A stretch of 64,000 nucleotides of DNA from Thermohalobaculum sp039184865. Its GTDB lineage: Bacteria > Pseudomonadota > Alphaproteobacteria > Rhodobacterales > Rhodobacteraceae. The notes beneath the pieces were generated by a model, which was not told the DNA's origin, did not search any database, and worked only from the letters and a program-made list of their open reading frames with translations. The number at the start of each line of letters is the position of its first letter. Position 1 is the first letter of the stretch. Positions 62,870-64,000 of the stretch are shown piece after piece. A program made the position numbers and the translations under genes. Where the stretch lies: assembly GCA_039184865.1 (NCBI GenBank), contig JBCDAV010000001.1, positions 227,241 through 291,240 on the forward strand, written 5' to 3'.

Positions 62870-62929
62870 CGTGTCTGGGCCCTGTACTGCGTACGCCTGC
62901 TCCGTGCGTAGAGCGCGGCGCGAGCCGAA

Positions 62930-63883
62930 TCAACCTTTTGCGCGCGCCATCGGGCGGCTGTCGCGTTGCGCCAGCCAGATCCCGCCGAGCACGAGCACGA
63001 GGGCGAGCGCGTGGTACCCGGCGAAGACCTGATCGAGGATCAGAACGGCCAGCGCGGAGGCAAAGACCGGGACGAGGTTTGTGAAGATCCCGGCGCGCTG
63101 CGGGCCGATCAGGTCGACCCCGCGCAGGAAGAATTGCTGCGCGAGGATGCCGGGAAAGACGGCGACGAAGAATGTCAGGACGATGCCGAAGAGCGAGGGC
63201 ATCGCGTAGGCGTCGTCGGACAGGAGGCCCTCGGCAACGGCCAGCGGGATCGAGGTCGCGAGCGCCACCACCGACATCAGCGTGAACAGGACGGCGCCCG
63301 GCAGGTCGGGGCGGTTCTTCAGGAGGATCGCGTAGAAGCCGTAGCTGGCGCAGGCGGCCAGCATGATCAGATCGCCGTCGTTGAAGGTGATCTCGAGCGC
63401 GAGCCACGGCGTGCCCTGGGTCGCGACGACGGCGACGCCGATCAGCGTGCCGGCGACACCGAGGGTCTGGAGCGGCGTGATCCAGGTGCGGTGCAGGAAC
63501 AGGCCGAACAGGATCACGAAGACCGGCACCGAGCCCTGCAGGATGCCGACATTCACGCCGCTGGTGCGGAACGAGGCGAGGTAGAACAGGAGGTTGAAGC
63601 CGGAAAAGCCAGCGATGCTCATTGCCGCGATCCGCCAGAATCGCGGGCGCGCGGTCGCCCAGAGACGCAGGACTTCGCGACCGTAGACCGCCCACATGAT
63701 CGAGGCACCGAAGGCCCAGCGCAGTGCAACGTGCTGCATGGCGGTGATCTCGCCTCTCGCCAGTTGACCGGCAATCGCGTTGCAGGCCCAGAAGATCGCC
63801 GCAAGCGTGAGCAGGTGGTAGGGCCGCGCATAGAGCGCGTCGGCGGTTTGACGAAACAGGGTGTGCATGGGGTCCCCGGGCAA
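62930..63883 (-). CDS. DMT-superfamily (EamA) exporter
   Basis: A 317-residue inner-membrane protein with ten hydrophobic helices in two EamA repeats (about 25-155 and 170-305). Typical stretches are LAAIFWACNAIAGQLARGEI, MSIAGFSGFNLLFYLA and PVFASALAVLILDQVFAGYH. The start MPGDPMHTLF may begin at either ATG (63883 or 63868). EamA proteins export amino acids or other metabolites. It lies 60 bp upstream of the sulfurtransferase gene on the same strand. Confidence 0.9.
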   Translation of the reverse strand: MPGDPMHTLFRQTADALYARPYHLLTLAAIFWACNAIAGQLARGEITAMQHVALRWAFGASIMWAVYGREVLRLWATARPRFWRIAAMSIAGFSGFNLLFYLASFRTSGVNVGILQGSVPVFVILFGLFLHRTWITPLQTLGVAGTLIGVAVVATQGTPWLALEITFNDGDLIMLAACASYGFYAILLKNRPDLPGAVLFTLMSVVALATSIPLAVAEGLLSDDAYAMPSLFGIVLTFFVAVFPGILAQQFFLRGVDLIGPQRAGIFTNLVPVFASALAVLILDQVFAGYHALALVLVLGGIWLAQRDSRPMARAKG

Positions 63884-63897
63884 GATGCGAGGATCGT

Positions 63898-64000
63898 CTA
63901 GCAGCGTCTGACGCGGCGCGCGATTGTCCTGATGGCCGCCCCTCCGACAATCATCAAGATGATGCGGAGTGTGACGGTCCGCGCCGCAATGCCGGTGACG
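63898..64000 (-). CDS. Possible C-terminal end of a membrane protein (cut by right edge)
   Basis: On the minus strand the frame is open from the right edge to a TAG at 63898-63900. The last 33 residues include RTVTLRIILMIVGGAAIRTI and end RRVRRC, which looks like a hydrophobic segment with a basic tail. The gene would start beyond the window. It is short, so chance reading is possible; no family can be named. Confidence 0.35.
   Translation of the reverse strand, partial: VTGIAARTVTLRIILMIVGGAAIRTIARRVRRC

Overview
The window looks like the chromosome of a GC-rich alphaproteobacterium, most likely a marine or soil member of the Rhodobacterales. This is inferred from protein style only: B12-dependent ribonucleotide reductase NrdJ with a zinc-ribbon tail, Tat-exported PotD-like binding protein, XapX protein, small OmpA-like proteins and a giant RTX protein. 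No rRNA, tRNA, insertion sequence or CRISPR array was recognised. The window reads as accessory catabolism, transport and surface functions.

Layout. (1) 1-7801: the N-terminal part of an AraC-type regulator cut by the left edge, then a divergent probable six-gene operon: isochorismatase-like hydrolase, two YtcJ-type amidohydrolases (one Tat-exported, one cytoplasmic), XapX, a periplasmic adaptor and an MFS_3 exporter. Two 19-bp direct repeats 21 bp apart lie in the divergent control region. (2) 7813-11239: a MarR regulator divergent from a PanB-like protein lacking two metal ligands, a PhyH dioxygenase and a Rieske oxygenase. (3) 11280-19598: a PotABCD-type ABC operon with a polysaccharide-deacetylase-fold protein and a yeast-Fcy1-like cytosine deaminase; divergent from it are a BtpA-family protein, a phosphoribosyltransferase, a methyltransferase and an HpnG-like nucleoside phosphorylase. 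Together they suggest uptake and salvage of a modified nucleobase or nucleoside. (4) 19846-20829: a protein I do not recognise.

(5) 20943-30839 and 33192-35703: acyl-CoA catabolism. The genes are a 3-hydroxyacyl-CoA dehydrogenase, a cyclase-family hydrolase, an NDP-forming acyl-CoA ligase, a nitronate-monooxygenase-like protein, a DUF35/thiolase-like pair without thiolase cysteine (an Ltp2-type aldolase is likely), two acyl-CoA dehydrogenases, a PaaG-like isomerase, a carboxymuconolactone-decarboxylase-like protein and an Old Yellow Enzyme. An acyl-CoA synthetase at 50257 may feed the same chemistry. Three tandem paralogous OmpA-like proteins sit between the two blocks. (6) 35709-40875: chemoreceptor, exported histidine phosphatase, class V aminotransferase and a sugar-type MFS carrier.

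(7) 40901-49837: one 2978-codon gene for a secreted RTX protein of six large beta-helix modules and a calcium-binding tail, starting with TTG. (8) 52230-58593: nrdJ with an exact-looking NrdR box, flanked by two small proteins that share a Gly-Cys-Ser ... Tyr-His motif with 15-residue Cys-His spacing. The larger carries Leu-Ser-Gly-Cys, the signature of CNF1/BLF1-type glutamine deamidases. This pair is the most interesting candidate for an undescribed system. (9) 58614-64000: a 928-residue membrane protein with an N-terminal lipoyl-like domain, a GNAT acetyltransferase, mercaptopyruvate sulfurtransferase, a DMT exporter and a probable C-terminal gene fragment at the right edge.

All family assignments come from reading motifs by eye; no database search was run.
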